NCBI RefSeq assembly: GCF_009828925.2
Contig: NZ_WUTY02000001.1
Location: 4,494,492-4,558,491, forward strand
DNA length: 64,000 nt
Reading direction: 5' to 3'
Origin: Methylicorpusculum oleiharenae
Lineage (GTDB): Bacteria > Pseudomonadota > Gammaproteobacteria > Methylococcales > Methylomonadaceae
Each line of letters opens with the position of its first letter. The first letter of the stretch is position 1. The translations under genes were made by a program, and so were the position numbers. Shown in pieces: positions 35,939-45,335 of this stretch. The notes below the pieces were generated by a model that saw only the letters and a program-made list of their open reading frames with translations, was not told the DNA's origin and did not search any database.

Positions 35939-36955
35939 ATGACCGACACACACTCTTTTAAAAGCTTCAGGCGATTGGGCACCATAACCATTATCGCCGT
36001 TTATTTCTTGATCCTGGTTGGCGGCATCGTCCGGGCTTCCGGTGCTGGAATGGGCTGCCCCGATTGGCCTACCTGCTTTGGGTCCTGGGTACCGCCTACC
36101 GATGTTAGTCAGCTCCCAGATAATTACCAAACCCTCTATGCCGAGCGTGGCTATAAAAACACAACGTTTAATCCGGTAAAAACCTGGACCGAATATCTGA
36201 ATCGCCTTAGCGGCGTCACGATAGGCATTTTGATTCTTGCTACTGCCTGGGCATCGCGCATTTATTTAAGAACGGATAAAACCGTTTTTTATTTGTCGTG
36301 CTCGGTGGTTTTGATTGTCGGTTTTCAAGGCTGGCTGGGATCAGCTGTGGTCGCCAGCAATCTTAAACCGCTGATCATCACGCTGCATATGATGCTGGCC
36401 CTGTTTATCGTGGCATTGCTGATTTATGTGATCGCCCGATCTCAACACGATACGTTGCAGACGCTATCCATCGACCAATTACCCCCACAATTCAGAACCG
36501 TCATCAAGGTTGCCATGGGGATGACTTTAGTGCAGATTTCCATGGGCACTCAGGTACGCGAAGCGGTTGATCTCATTGCAAATCAGCACAGTTATATTGA
36601 CAGGCAATTCTGGCGCAATGATTTACCGGTCATTTTTTATGTCCACCGTTCATTTTCGTCAGTTATTCTGTTCACCAATTTATGGCTGGGCTGGAAATTA
36701 TTCAAACTGACGGGTAATAACAGAGCATTACAGCAACTCGGTATCCTTTTGACCAGTTGTGTTGTCATTGCAATCTTAGCCGGTGTTTCGCTGGATAGAT
36801 TAGGTTTTCCGGCGTTCGCTCAACCGATACACTTATTGATGGCCAATCTCATTTTTGGCGTACAGTTTTTGATTTATATCTGCCATAAGTACGCCAGCGA
36901 ATCCCAGGCCACGCCGTTAACTCACGATTCATTCAGAAATCAAATTGACGTGTAA
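35939..36955 (+). CDS. ctaA: Heme A synthase (COX15/CtaA)
   Basis: 338 aa polytopic inner-membrane protein with about eight helices. The N-terminus has the family motif GGIVRASGAGMGCPDWPTC. EYLNRLSGVTIGI, LHMMLALF, FYVHRSFSSVILF and QPIHLLMANLIFG supply the Glu and histidines that hold heme. The enzyme oxidises heme O to heme A for aa3-type cytochrome oxidase. ctaB and the cox genes are not adjacent in this window. It belongs to the larger type with full N- and C-terminal halves. Confidence 0.92.
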   Translation: MTDTHSFKSFRRLGTITIIAVYFLILVGGIVRASGAGMGCPDWPTCFGSWVPPTDVSQLPDNYQTLYAERGYKNTTFNPVKTWTEYLNRLSGVTIGILILATAWASRIYLRTDKTVFYLSCSVVLIVGFQGWLGSAVVASNLKPLIITLHMMLALFIVALLIYVIARSQHDTLQTLSIDQLPPQFRTVIKVAMGMTLVQISMGTQVREAVDLIANQHSYIDRQFWRNDLPVIFYVHRSFSSVILFTNLWLGWKLFKLTGNNRALQQLGILLTSCVVIAILAGVSLDRLGFPAFAQPIHLLMANLIFGVQFLIYICHKYASESQATPLTHDSFRNQIDV

Positions 36956-36965
36956 GCAGCAACAA

Positions 36966-37090
36966 TTCCCGGTTTGAACATTTAATCTGGCTTGAGTTAG
37001 AGTTGGCGTAAGCCTTGCGAGGAACGCCGTAGACCCATCCATGGGGGCTTGACGGCGCAGGATCGCTAAGCCGCTGACCCCGCCCCGACT
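36966..37090 (-). repeat. Dispersed repeat A, partial copy 3
   Basis: Its reverse complement matches the right half of the full copy at 16790-16941, including GGCGTTCCTCGCAAGGCTTACG and the terminal TTCCCGGTTTGA (one change from the TIR). The other terminal repeat is missing or replaced by GGGGCGGGGTCAG. Confidence 0.7.
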
Positions 37091-37097
37091 TGATAGA

Positions 37098-37715
37098 TCA
37101 GCGGTGTGTGCAGACTTGCTGCCAAGCCGGATGATTTTGCACTTCGGACAATGCCAAATCCAGTAACCTGATGCCCGGTTCTGTCCTGTGCCAGGTTGAA
37201 GCGCCAGAAGGGTGCGGCAGCGGTATCGCTTCAGTGGTATGCCCGTGATAAGTGACCTGATGAAGTTTACCAATCACATCGTTCAACTTTTTGACCGGCA
37301 TCAGCTGGCTGATCGCAAGTTTGCCAACCGGCAAAATCAGCGCCGGTCTGAGTAGCTTGATCTCAGAATGCAGCCAACGGGCGCAGTTATCAATTTCGGA
37401 AAGACTGGGAACACGGTCTCCGCCCTTGGGATTCTTGCCCGGAAAACAACGGCACACAGCGGCCATGTAAACTCGCTGCCGGAAAGAAGCTTCATCGAGG
37501 CCGATACGCTGGAACCATTTGAACAGCGTTTTGCCTGCAGTCCAGGCAAAGGGCTTGCCATAAATACCTTCTTTATCGCCTGGCGCCTGACCTATCAATA
37601 AGATAGGTGACAGTATCGGACTGCCGCTAACAACCGGGCCTTTCATATCAGGACAGGCACTGCAAGCAGACAAAGCCGAGCGATGTTCCAGCAGCAGGTG
37701 TTCAGATTTAATCAT
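37098..37715 (-). CDS. Uracil-DNA glycosylase, iron-sulfur family 4/5-like
   Basis: 205 aa. Motif A is ILLIGQAPGDKEGIYGKPFAWTAGKTLFKW, split as GQAPGDKEG (near residue 42) with GKPF. Motif B is LPHPSGASTWHR near residue 168, the His-Pro-Ser loop of the UDG superfamily. Four cysteines in CSAC (residues 17-20), CRCFPGKNP and NCARWL fit an iron-sulfur cluster of the family 4 type. It removes uracil (or related bases) from DNA. It lies four bases from the exonuclease III stop, in the same direction, forming a base-excision-repair pair. Confidence 0.82.
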   Translation of the reverse strand: MIKSEHLLLEHRSALSACSACPDMKGPVVSGSPILSPILLIGQAPGDKEGIYGKPFAWTAGKTLFKWFQRIGLDEASFRQRVYMAAVCRCFPGKNPKGGDRVPSLSEIDNCARWLHSEIKLLRPALILPVGKLAISQLMPVKKLNDVIGKLHQVTYHGHTTEAIPLPHPSGASTWHRTEPGIRLLDLALSEVQNHPAWQQVCTHR

Positions 37716-37718
37716 CGG

Positions 37719-38483
37719 TTACAACGCAATCTCAATACCGACCGGACAGTGATCCGAACCCAAAATGTCCGGCAGAATAAAAGCCTGCCTGACCTTGTCG
37801 ATCAGTGTTTGGCTGGTCAAAACGTAATCAATCCGCCACCCGATGTTTTTTACCCTGGCATTGGCACGGTAACTCCACCAACTGTAGGCAACTGTATCCG
37901 GATGAAAGTGACGAAAAGTATCGACCCATCCAGCCTCGACCATGCGGCTAAAGCCATCAATTTCAACCTGCGTATAACCGGACGATTTATTGTAATTGGC
38001 CTTAGGGCGGGCAATATCGATTTCCTGGTGTGCCACATTAAAGTCTCCACAGGCAATCACGGGCTTTTTGCTTTGCAATTGCTGCAGGTAAGCTAGAAAC
38101 TCACCATCCCAAACCTGCCTGTAATCGAGCCTTGACAAGGCTTCGCCGGAATTGGGCACATAGACATTCAGCAAATAAAACCCCTCGAACTCGGCAACAA
38201 TGACGCGCCCTTCCCTGTCATGTTCTGCTATCCCGATATCACGGATAACTTGCAGCGGCTCATGCCGGGATAAAATCGTTACACCGGAATACCCTTTACG
38301 TTCAGCACAATTGGAATAGATGTGATAGCCGTTGATACCTTCCAGCGCTTTGTCGATCTGTTCGGCCTGCGCCTTGGTTTCCTGAAGCAAGATACAATCT
38401 GCATCAAGTTGAGCCAGCGTCTCGGCAAAGCCTTTACCTTGTATGGCGCGTATACCGTTAACGTTCCATGAAATGATTTTCAT
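37719..38483 (-). CDS. xth: Exodeoxyribonuclease III (AP endonuclease)
   Basis: 254 aa from ATG at 38483. ExoIII/Mg-dependent endonuclease-exonuclease-phosphatase motifs are MKIISWNVNGIRA, LLQETKAQ (metal-binding Glu), NVYVPNSGEA, ACGDFNVAHQEIDIARPK, YSWWSYRANARVKNIGWRIDYVL in pieces, and the final LGSDHCPVG with the catalytic Asp-His. It cuts DNA at abasic sites and has 3' exonuclease activity. It is coupled with the uracil-DNA glycosylase gene just downstream. Confidence 0.93.
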   Translation of the reverse strand: MKIISWNVNGIRAIQGKGFAETLAQLDADCILLQETKAQAEQIDKALEGINGYHIYSNCAERKGYSGVTILSRHEPLQVIRDIGIAEHDREGRVIVAEFEGFYLLNVYVPNSGEALSRLDYRQVWDGEFLAYLQQLQSKKPVIACGDFNVAHQEIDIARPKANYNKSSGYTQVEIDGFSRMVEAGWVDTFRHFHPDTVAYSWWSYRANARVKNIGWRIDYVLTSQTLIDKVRQAFILPDILGSDHCPVGIEIAL

Positions 38484-38566
38484 CTATAAATTCCGGGTGT
38501 GGGTAGTAATAGAAATTTTGTCAATGTGAAAATAATAAGGCCATCGCAATAAATTGAAAGGCTATA

Positions 38567-38631
38567 TTGTAGGAGCGGGCCATGCCCGCGACCCAAGTTA
38601 ATTCAATCGCGGGCATGGCCCGCTCCTACAA
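38567..38631. repeat. Perfect 25-bp-arm palindromic repeat between xth and nifH
   Basis: Arms 38567-38591 and 38607-38631 are perfectly complementary (beginning TTGTAGGAGCGGGCCATGCC), with a 15-base loop ACCCAAGTTAATTCA-like spacer. It is a REP-type element placed upstream of both divergent promoters. Confidence 0.85.
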
Positions 38632-38703
38632 AATACGCTTAACCACACTGCCGTCCTGAAAAAACGTACTGTTCTTGTTGAAAATACCACCAGTCCTAAC
38701 AAA

Positions 38704-38725
38704 TTGTTGGTAACACAACCAACAA
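38704..38725. promoter_or_regulatory. Possible NifA-type inverted repeat upstream of nifH
   Basis: TTGTTGGT and ACCAACAA form an 8-bp inverted repeat with a six-base spacer (38704-38711 and 38718-38725). The core is TGT-N14-ACA, four bases longer than the standard NifA site. It lies about 60 bases upstream of the -24 element, where an activator site is expected. Confidence 0.4.
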
Positions 38726-38785
38726 TCACCTTACAACATAATTAATAAATCATTTGATTCAATAGCTTAGATTATTTTTTCAGTT

Positions 38786-38801
38786 TGGCACACGGCTTGC
38801 T
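38786..38801 (+). promoter_or_regulatory. Sigma-54 promoter of nifHDK
   Basis: TGGCACACGGCTTGCT matches the TGGCAC-N5-TTGCW consensus completely, ending 44 bases before the nifH start codon. Confidence 0.95.
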
Positions 38802-38803
38802 AA

Positions 38804-39727
<924 letters not shown>

Positions 39728-39779
39728 AGCTGATTGGGTTTTGCTTGTTTTAAGTTAAACCCGGCACACAGCTCAAGAT

Positions 39780-39807
39780 GTTGGGTTAGGCATTCGCCTA
39801 GCCCAAC
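39780..39807. repeat. Hairpin in the nifH-nifD gap
   Basis: GTTGGGTTAGGC and GCCTAGCCCAAC pair with one G-T/T-G mismatch around the loop ATTC. It is a member of the GTTGGGTT repeat family found after nifD and nifK and at 57980. Confidence 0.75.
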
Positions 39808-39865
39808 CTACGATTCCCACAACTGCCTGTTGGGAGATTACCCACGGCATTAGGAGGATAACATC

Positions 39866-41344
39866 ATGGCAGCCATGACAAGAGAAGAGACTGAAGCACT
39901 CATTCAGGAAGTGCTGGAAGTCTACCCTGAAAAAGCTAAACTCGATCGCGCCAAACATTTGGCCGTGAACGATCAAAGCCTGGAAAAAGCAAATAAATGT
40001 ATTACCTCAAATCGTAAGTCCCTGCCGGGTGTCATGACCATTCGTGGTTGCGCCTATGCCGGTTCAAAAGGGGTGGTTTGGGGTCCGATCAAAGACATGA
40101 TCCATATTTCCCACGGCCCGGTCGGCTGCGGACAATATTCCCGCGCCGGTCGCCGTAACTATTACGTCGGTACCACAGGTATCAACACCTTCGGCACGAT
40201 GAACTTTACCTCCGATTTTCAGGAAAAAGACATCGTTTTCGGTGGCGATAAAAAACTCGCCAAGTTGATCGATGAAATCGAAGTGTTGTTTCCATTGAAT
40301 AAAGGTATCTCGATTCAATCAGAATGCCCTATCGGCCTGATCGGTGACGACATCGAAGCGGTCGCCAAAGTGAAGAAAAAAGAACATGGAAAAACTATCG
40401 TGCCGGTTCGTTGCGAAGGCTTCCGCGGTGTTTCTCAATCATTAGGCCATCATATTGCGAATGATGCGATCCGTGACTGGGTGCTGGAAAATCGAGATGG
40501 CGACGACAGCTTCCCGACCACACCTTACGATGTCGCTGTGATCGGCGATTACAACATCGGCGGAGATGCCTGGTCATCCAGAACCTTACTGGAAGAAATG
40601 GGTCTGCGCGTAGTGGCTCAATGGTCAGGTGACGGCACCATCGCTGAAATCGAAAAAACCCCGAAAGTGAAGCTGAACCTGATTCACTGTTACCGTTCGA
40701 TGAACTACATCGCCCGGCATATGGAAGAAAAGTACAGCATTCCCTGGATTGAGTACAACTTCTTCGGTCCTACCAAAATAGCAGAATCGTTACGCAGAAT
40801 CGCGTCCCACTTCGATGAAACCATCCAGGCAGGCGCGGAACGTGTGATTGAGCGCTACAAGATCGAGTATGAAGCGGTTATCGCCAAATATAAACCTCGC
40901 CTGCAAGGTAAACGCGTGATGCTGTATGTGGGTGGTTTGCGTCCACGTCACGTTATCGGCGCTTATGAAGATCTGGGCATGGAAGTGGTGGGGACCGGCT
41001 ACGAATTTGCTCACAATGATGACTACGACCGGACCATCAAGGAAATGGGTAACGCTACCCTGCTTTATGATGATGTAACCGGCTATGAGTTTGAAGAATT
41101 CGTCAAAAAAGTACAGCCTGATCTCGTCGGCTCCGGCATCAAGGAAAAGTATATTTTCCAAAAAATGGGCGTGCCGTTCCGCCAAATGCACTCTTGGGAT
41201 TATTCAGGTCCTTATCACGGCTATGATGGCTTTGCCATCTTCGCCAAAGATATGGATATGACTATCAACAATCCTTGCTGGAAAAACTTTAAAGCACCTT
41301 GGAAAACCGAGGCTGCCAGCGATGCGGTAAAAGCGGTGGCATAA
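39866..41344 (+). CDS. nifD: NifD, nitrogenase MoFe protein alpha chain
   Basis: 492 aa. P-cluster cysteines lie in RGCAYAG (near residue 65), [10 protein letters not shown] and [10 protein letters not shown]. The FeMo-co ligands are the Cys in [12 protein letters not shown] and the His in [13 protein letters not shown]. The environment residues around [11 protein letters not shown] and [12 protein letters not shown] match molybdenum nitrogenase, not the V or Fe-only forms. A ribosome-binding site AGGAGG precedes the ATG. It forms the alpha2beta2 tetramer with NifK. Confidence 0.98.
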   Translation: MAAMTREETEALIQEVLEVYPEKAKLDRAKHLAVNDQSLEKANKCITSNRKSLPGVMTIRGCAYAGSKGVVWGPIKDMIHISHGPVGCGQYSRAGRRNYYVGTTGINTFGTMNFTSDFQEKDIVFGGDKKLAKLIDEIEVLFPLNKGISIQSECPIGLIGDDIEAVAKVKKKEHGKTIVPVRCEGFRGVSQSLGHHIANDAIRDWVLENRDGDDSFPTTPYDVAVIGDYNIGGDAWSSRTLLEEMGLRVVAQWSGDGTIAEIEKTPKVKLNLIHCYRSMNYIARHMEEKYSIPWIEYNFFGPTKIAESLRRIASHFDETIQAGAERVIERYKIEYEAVIAKYKPRLQGKRVMLYVGGLRPRHVIGAYEDLGMEVVGTGYEFAHNDDYDRTIKEMGNATLLYDDVTGYEFEEFVKKVQPDLVGSGIKEKYIFQKMGVPFRQMHSWDYSGPYHGYDGFAIFAKDMDMTINNPCWKNFKAPWKTEAASDAVKAVA

Positions 41345-41355
41345 CACCTTGTGTT

Positions 41356-41377
41356 GGGTTGCAAACACCTGCAACCC
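41356..41377. repeat. Hairpin in the nifD-nifK gap
   Basis: GGGTTGCA and TGCAACCC form a perfect 8-bp stem with loop AACACC just after the nifD stop. It belongs to the same GTTGGGTT-type family. Confidence 0.7.
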
Positions 41378-41481
41378 ATCCTAAACAGATCTACCTAATG
41401 CAGGCTGGGTTGACCGATAAAACAACCCGGCAAAATCCAATCTACGCTGTCCACAGATTAGTGGCGCGTCAGGAGATTATC

Positions 41482-43053
41482 ATGAGCCAAGAAGTCGACA
41501 ACATTCAACCCAGTTATCCATTGTTCCGTACTGACGAATACAAAGATAACCTGGCCAATAAACGCGAAGCCTACGAAGAACGTCACCCGCAGGAAACCAT
41601 TGACGAAGTGTTCCAATGGACGACCACTCAGGAATACAAAGAATTAAACTTCAACCGCGAAGCGCTGACCGTAAACCCAGCCAAAGCCTGTCAACCTTTA
41701 GGTGCGGTATTATGTGCGCTGGGTTTTGAAAAAACCCTGCCTTATGTGCATGGATCACAAGGTTGTGTGGCTTATTTTCGTACCTATTTCAATCGTCATT
41801 TTAAAGAACCGATCTCCTGTGTCTCCGACTCTATGACAGAAGATGCGGCCGTTTTCGGTGGGCAAAAAAATATGTTTGCCGGTCTCGAAAACGCGAAGGC
41901 ACTTTACAAGCCCGACATGATTGCCGTTTCGACGACCTGTATGGCCGAAGTTATTGGTGACGACTTGAACGCGTTTATTAACAACGCCAAAAAAGAAGGC
42001 CATATCGAACAGGAATTTCCAACTCCGTTTGCGCATACGCCAAGCTTCGTCGGCAGCCATACGACCGGCTGGGATAATATGTTCGAAGGGATTGCCCGGT
42101 ATTTCACGCTAAATTTCATGGAAGATAAAGAAGTCGGTTCCAACGGCAAAATCAATTTTGTACCCGGTTTTGAAACCTATCTCGGCAACTTTCGCGTGAT
42201 TCATCGCATGATGAAAGAAATGGGTGTCGATTATTCATTGCTCAGTGATCCTACCGAAGTGCTGGATACTCCGGCTGATGGACAGTTCCGCATGTATGCC
42301 GGCGGCACGACGATGGATGAAGTCAAGGATGCGCCGAATGCCATCAATACAATTCTGCTGCAACCCTGGCAATTGGAAAAAACCAAGAAATACCTGAACG
42401 CTACCTGGAAACACGAAACGCCGAAGCTGGATATTCCGATGGGCCTGGAGTGGACCGACAAATTGTTGATGACCATTTCCGACCTGACCGGCAAACCGAT
42501 TCCAGCCTCACTGGAAAAAGAGCGCGGCCGCTTTGTCGACATGATGACTGACTCTCATGCCTGGTTACACGGCAAGAAGTTCGCACTGTATGGCGATGCC
42601 GACTTTGTCTTGGGAATGACAAAATTCCTGCTGGAACTGGGTGCCGAAGTGACTGACGTCTTGGCCAATCATGCGAACAAACGCTGGAAAAAAGCCTGTG
42701 AAGAAATATTGAATGCTTCACCTTACGGCCAAAGTGCGACGGTTCATATCAGCAAAGACTTGTGGCATTTTCGGTCATTGGTTTTCACCAACAAGCCCGA
42801 TTTCATGATCGGTAATTCATACGGTAAATTTATTCAACGTGACACCTTCTACAAAGGTGAAGAGTTCGAAGTACCGTTAATCCGGATAGGCTTTCCAATC
42901 TTTGACCGTCACCATTTGCACAGAATGACAACGCTCGGTTACGAAGGCGGCATGTATATCCTGACAACCCTCGTCAACGCCGTACTGGAGCAATTGGACA
43001 AGGAAACCAAAGGCATGGGCACTACCGACTATAACTACGATTTGGTTCGCTAG
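41482..43053 (+). CDS. nifK: NifK, nitrogenase MoFe protein beta chain
   Basis: 523 aa from the ATG at 41482, which has AGGAG seven to eleven bases upstream and gives the standard start MSQEVDNIQPSYPLF. A longer reading back into nifD is not supported. P-cluster cysteines lie in NPAKACQPLGAVLCALGFE (residue ~70), HGSQGCVAYFR and STTCMAEVIGDD. The C-terminal DTDYNYDLVR type ending is present. It pairs with NifD and carries the P-cluster at the interface. Confidence 0.98.
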   Translation: MSQEVDNIQPSYPLFRTDEYKDNLANKREAYEERHPQETIDEVFQWTTTQEYKELNFNREALTVNPAKACQPLGAVLCALGFEKTLPYVHGSQGCVAYFRTYFNRHFKEPISCVSDSMTEDAAVFGGQKNMFAGLENAKALYKPDMIAVSTTCMAEVIGDDLNAFINNAKKEGHIEQEFPTPFAHTPSFVGSHTTGWDNMFEGIARYFTLNFMEDKEVGSNGKINFVPGFETYLGNFRVIHRMMKEMGVDYSLLSDPTEVLDTPADGQFRMYAGGTTMDEVKDAPNAINTILLQPWQLEKTKKYLNATWKHETPKLDIPMGLEWTDKLLMTISDLTGKPIPASLEKERGRFVDMMTDSHAWLHGKKFALYGDADFVLGMTKFLLELGAEVTDVLANHANKRWKKACEEILNASPYGQSATVHISKDLWHFRSLVFTNKPDFMIGNSYGKFIQRDTFYKGEEFEVPLIRIGFPIFDRHHLHRMTTLGYEGGMYILTTLVNAVLEQLDKETKGMGTTDYNYDLVR

Positions 43054-43065
43054 TTAACTCAAGTT

Positions 43066-43091
43066 CAGGTTAGCTGGAAACAGCCAACCTG
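43066..43091. terminator. Hairpin 1 after nifK
   Basis: CAGGTTAGCTG and CAGCCAACCTG pair with one mismatch around GAAA, 13 bases after the nifK stop. There is no T-run, so it is more likely an RNA-stability or partial attenuation structure. Confidence 0.45.
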
Positions 43092-43107
43092 ACGCACAAG
43101 CTTCAAC

Positions 43108-43133
43108 GTTGGGTTGGTTATTGCCAACCCAAC
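43108..43133. repeat. Hairpin 2 after nifK (GTTGGGTTGG family)
   Basis: Perfect 10-bp arms GTTGGGTTGG / CCAACCCAAC with loop TTATTG, in tandem with the preceding hairpin in the nifK-nifT gap. Confidence 0.75.
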
Positions 43134-43155
43134 CTACTTTTGTTTGGAGAACCCT

Positions 43156-43368
43156 ATGCCCAGCGTCATGCTGAGAAAACGTGAAGACGGCAAACTGCTG
43201 TTTTATGTGGCTAAGAAAGATCTTGAAGAAACGATTGAGTCCATGGAATTCGACACACCGGACAAATGGGGTGGCGAAGTCGTGCTAGGGGATGGTTCCC
43301 GTTATTATTTTGAACCGACCTCACCCCCACCGAAAATTCCAACGACTTTACAAGCAAAACGTTTATAA
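43156..43368 (+). CDS. nifT: NifT/FixU small nitrogen-fixation protein
   Basis: 70 aa from the ATG at 43156, with GGAGA upstream. The usual start MPSVMLRKREDGKLLFYVAKKDLEE and the core WGGEVVLGDGSRYYFEP identify NifT. Its role is still unproven; mutants in Azotobacter and Klebsiella are nearly normal, and a part in FeMo-co or MoFe maturation is suspected. It keeps the nifHDKT order. Confidence 0.93.
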   Translation: MPSVMLRKREDGKLLFYVAKKDLEETIESMEFDTPDKWGGEVVLGDGSRYYFEPTSPPPKIPTTLQAKRL

Positions 43369-43378
43369 GGAGGCTGTC

Positions 43379-43579
43379 ATGGCTTTATATATAGTGGCTG
43401 ACGAATGCATTTCCTGCGGTGATTGTGAGCCGGTCTGTCCGACCGGATCGATCAAAGAAGGCGCCATCGTCTACGAAATCAACAAAAAAACCTGTACTGA
43501 ATGTTTGGGCGACCACGACAAACCTGAATGTGTCAGGGTATGCCCCATCGACAACTGTATCCTACCGTTAACGGCCTAG
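43379..43579 (+). CDS. Small 2[4Fe-4S] nif ferredoxin
   Basis: 66 aa from the ATG at 43379, eight to nine bases after AAGGAGG. Clusters are CISCGDCEPVCP (C10, C13, C16, C20) and CTECLGDHDKPECVRVCP with the eight-residue loop typical of the nif/Alvin-type ferredoxins. It is an electron carrier, shorter than the FdxN-type protein beside nifB. It sits between nifT and nifY, a place where Azotobacter vinelandii (from memory) has no ferredoxin gene. It probably serves nitrogenase or cofactor assembly. Confidence 0.9.
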   Translation: MALYIVADECISCGDCEPVCPTGSIKEGAIVYEINKKTCTECLGDHDKPECVRVCPIDNCILPLTA

Positions 43580-43581
43580 TC

Positions 43582-44292
43582 ATGAACAAGCCAAATCTAA
43601 ACAGGGATCTGGCTTTGCGTATCGGGCTGGCAGCGCGCTCCCTGCCCGATACACAGACTAAGTTATTCATGACCGTATTAACCGAATGCACCGGTTTACC
43701 CTTGACGGAAGCGTCGGTTGACTCACTGGATAAAACCCGGTTCAGCGAGGTTTTCAAGCGACACGGACGAGCGTTTACTGAAACTGTCCTTGACCACGCA
43801 TTAAGTATTCTTAAAACGGCCAAACCGGTCGAACTATCTGCTCCAGGTCAAACAGACTATCATGACGGCGAAATGCCGGGCTCTATCCGGATTGCGATCG
43901 GCAGTCAGGATGGCTACCATGTCGACGGTCATTTCAGTTCGTGCCTGCAATTCATGATTTATCAAATATCGACCAGCGAAATCCGCCCTATCGATATTCG
44001 CCCGATACAGATGGAAGACGCGCGAAAATATTCGGACAAAAACGAATACCGTGCCGATCTGATTGCCGATTGCCAAATCCTGCACATTGCCTCCATAGGC
44101 GGTGCCGCTGCGGCCAAAATCGTAAAAAAGGGCGTCCATTTGATCAAAATCGGGAACCATAAAACGATAGCCTCCGTGCTGGAACAACTGCAACTCATAC
44201 TCGTAGAGTCTCCACCACCCTGGCTCGCCAAGGTGATGGGTATCGAAGGCACTCAGCGCTTCCGTTTCGAAAAACAGGAACCGGTTTTATGA
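43582..44292 (+). CDS. nifY: NifY/NafY-type FeMo-cofactor-binding protein
   Basis: 236 aa from the ATG at 43582, two bases after the ferredoxin stop. N-terminal residues 1-100 are helical (LALRIGLAARSLPDTQTKLFMTVL), as in the NafY/NifY apo-dinitrogenase-binding domain. The C-terminal half from about residue 105 is a NifX/NifB-type dinitrogenase cofactor domain (IRIAIGSQDGYHVDGHFSSCLQFMIYQ). The family binds FeMo-co and escorts it to apo-MoFe protein. The stop overlaps the next start by ATGA. NafY is an alternative name; gene order favours nifY. Confidence 0.85.
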   Translation: MNKPNLNRDLALRIGLAARSLPDTQTKLFMTVLTECTGLPLTEASVDSLDKTRFSEVFKRHGRAFTETVLDHALSILKTAKPVELSAPGQTDYHDGEMPGSIRIAIGSQDGYHVDGHFSSCLQFMIYQISTSEIRPIDIRPIQMEDARKYSDKNEYRADLIADCQILHIASIGGAAAAKIVKKGVHLIKIGNHKTIASVLEQLQLILVESPPPWLAKVMGIEGTQRFRFEKQEPVL

Positions 44293-44558
44293 TTAACCCA
44301 CAGCTGACACAAACGATTGCTGAAACCATTGCCTCGCAAGGTATTGATGAAACGGTGATCGGTTTATTGAGAGAGCAACATCCGGGGATTCACTTTACTT
44401 ATTGCATGGACGATGACATCCCTGATCAAACCCCTGTATTGGAACATCCCGAATTTAATTTATACCTGGTTGACGGAAGAGATCATTGTCTGTGCCTGAC
44501 GCAAAGTTATGAACAGGCATCCGGTTTCGTCGTTGCTGAAATTGTGGAATACGACTGA
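44289..44558 (+). CDS. Small nif-cluster protein of unknown function (DUF6129-like)
   Basis: 89 aa, coupled to nifY by a four-base overlap. There is a helical N-terminal third (TQTIAETIASQGIDETVIGLLREQ) then strands HFTYCMDDDIPD, EFNLYLVDGRDHCLCLTQS and GFVVAEIVEYD. A small orf at this position is conserved between nifY and lrv in Azotobacter-type nif clusters, and I believe it is called DUF6129, but this is from memory. No catalytic motif is visible. Genomic constancy suggests a nitrogenase-assembly accessory. Confidence 0.65.
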   Translation: MINPQLTQTIAETIASQGIDETVIGLLREQHPGIHFTYCMDDDIPDQTPVLEHPEFNLYLVDGRDHCLCLTQSYEQASGFVVAEIVEYD

Positions 44559-44570
44559 TAAGGATACTCG

Positions 44571-45335
44571 ATGGACGGTGAACAACGCCCCGTTTCGACT
44601 CCGATGGCCGACTGCAGTCTGTGCCGTTTTCGCAGCAAAACCTTGTTGATGGGACGCTGCATGCCGGGAGATACCTGTGTGATGGCCGAGAGTGGCCGGC
44701 AAATTGACCGCTTTCTTAGAGTCAATCCGCTTTATGCCGTGCTATTTCTGAACGATGCCTTTTGGGAAAGACGTGCCATTGCTGTTCGCTATGCGCCGTT
44801 AAAAGCATTGCTGAACGTGATGAACGACGAAGATGAAGTCGTCAGACGTGCCGTTGCTTTTAGGCTACCCCAGCATCAGTTGCTGCCGATGATCGACGAC
44901 CCTGACCGGGAAGTACGCATGACGGTTGCCAGCCGCATCGAACTGGAGCATCTGGAAAAACTGGCAACGGACCGGGATTACATTGTCCGGGTAACCGTCG
45001 CCAAACGCCTGCCTACCGGCCGTTTATTCCGTTATATCAAGGATGAGGATCTGGAGGTACGCAAAATCGTAGCTAAACGCCTCCCGGAGATGAGCCTTGG
45101 CCTGATGATCCATGATGCCTCCCCGGAAATAAGACGAATTCTGGCAGAACGGATGGCGCCGAAGGATGTTTCGGTGCTGTTCAACGACGCTGACTGGCTG
45201 GTACGCTATACCGCCGCGCTCCGGGCCAACCCTGACGACCTGTCGGGACTGGCCGACGATCCGGAACCTGATGTCCGGGCCTTGGTAAATCAACGCCTTA
45301 ATGCTGTGCATCCCTCTGGAGCCGAATATGAATGA
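44571..45335 (+). CDS. lrv: Lrv protein: 4Fe-4S domain plus leucine-rich-variant repeats
   Basis: 254 aa. N-terminal cysteines C15-x2-C18-x11-C-x5-C (CSLCRFRSKTLLMGRC...C) form the small [4Fe-4S] domain. From residue ~75 come seven or eight tandem helical LRV repeats of about 24 residues with the pattern D-x-E-V-R-x-x-V-A-x-R-L-P (for example DREVRMTVASRIELEHL and DLEVRKIVAKRLPEMSL). The fold was described for the Azotobacter vinelandii LRV protein, encoded in its nif region; its function is unknown. The stop overlaps the next gene by eight bases. Confidence 0.85.
   Translation: MDGEQRPVSTPMADCSLCRFRSKTLLMGRCMPGDTCVMAESGRQIDRFLRVNPLYAVLFLNDAFWERRAIAVRYAPLKALLNVMNDEDEVVRRAVAFRLPQHQLLPMIDDPDREVRMTVASRIELEHLEKLATDRDYIVRVTVAKRLPTGRLFRYIKDEDLEVRKIVAKRLPEMSLGLMIHDASPEIRRILAERMAPKDVSVLFNDADWLVRYTAALRANPDDLSGLADDPEPDVRALVNQRLNAVHPSGAEYE

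Noticed and set aside
41299-41481. N-terminal extension of NifK overlapping the end of nifD
   Set aside because: The ATG at 41482 has a clear AGGAG site and gives the normal NifK N-terminus; the extension reads through the hairpin repeat.
43066-43133. Rho-independent terminator after nifK
   Set aside because: Two stable hairpins are present but neither is followed by a T-run, and nifT follows closely; classified as hairpin/repeat, probably not a full terminator.
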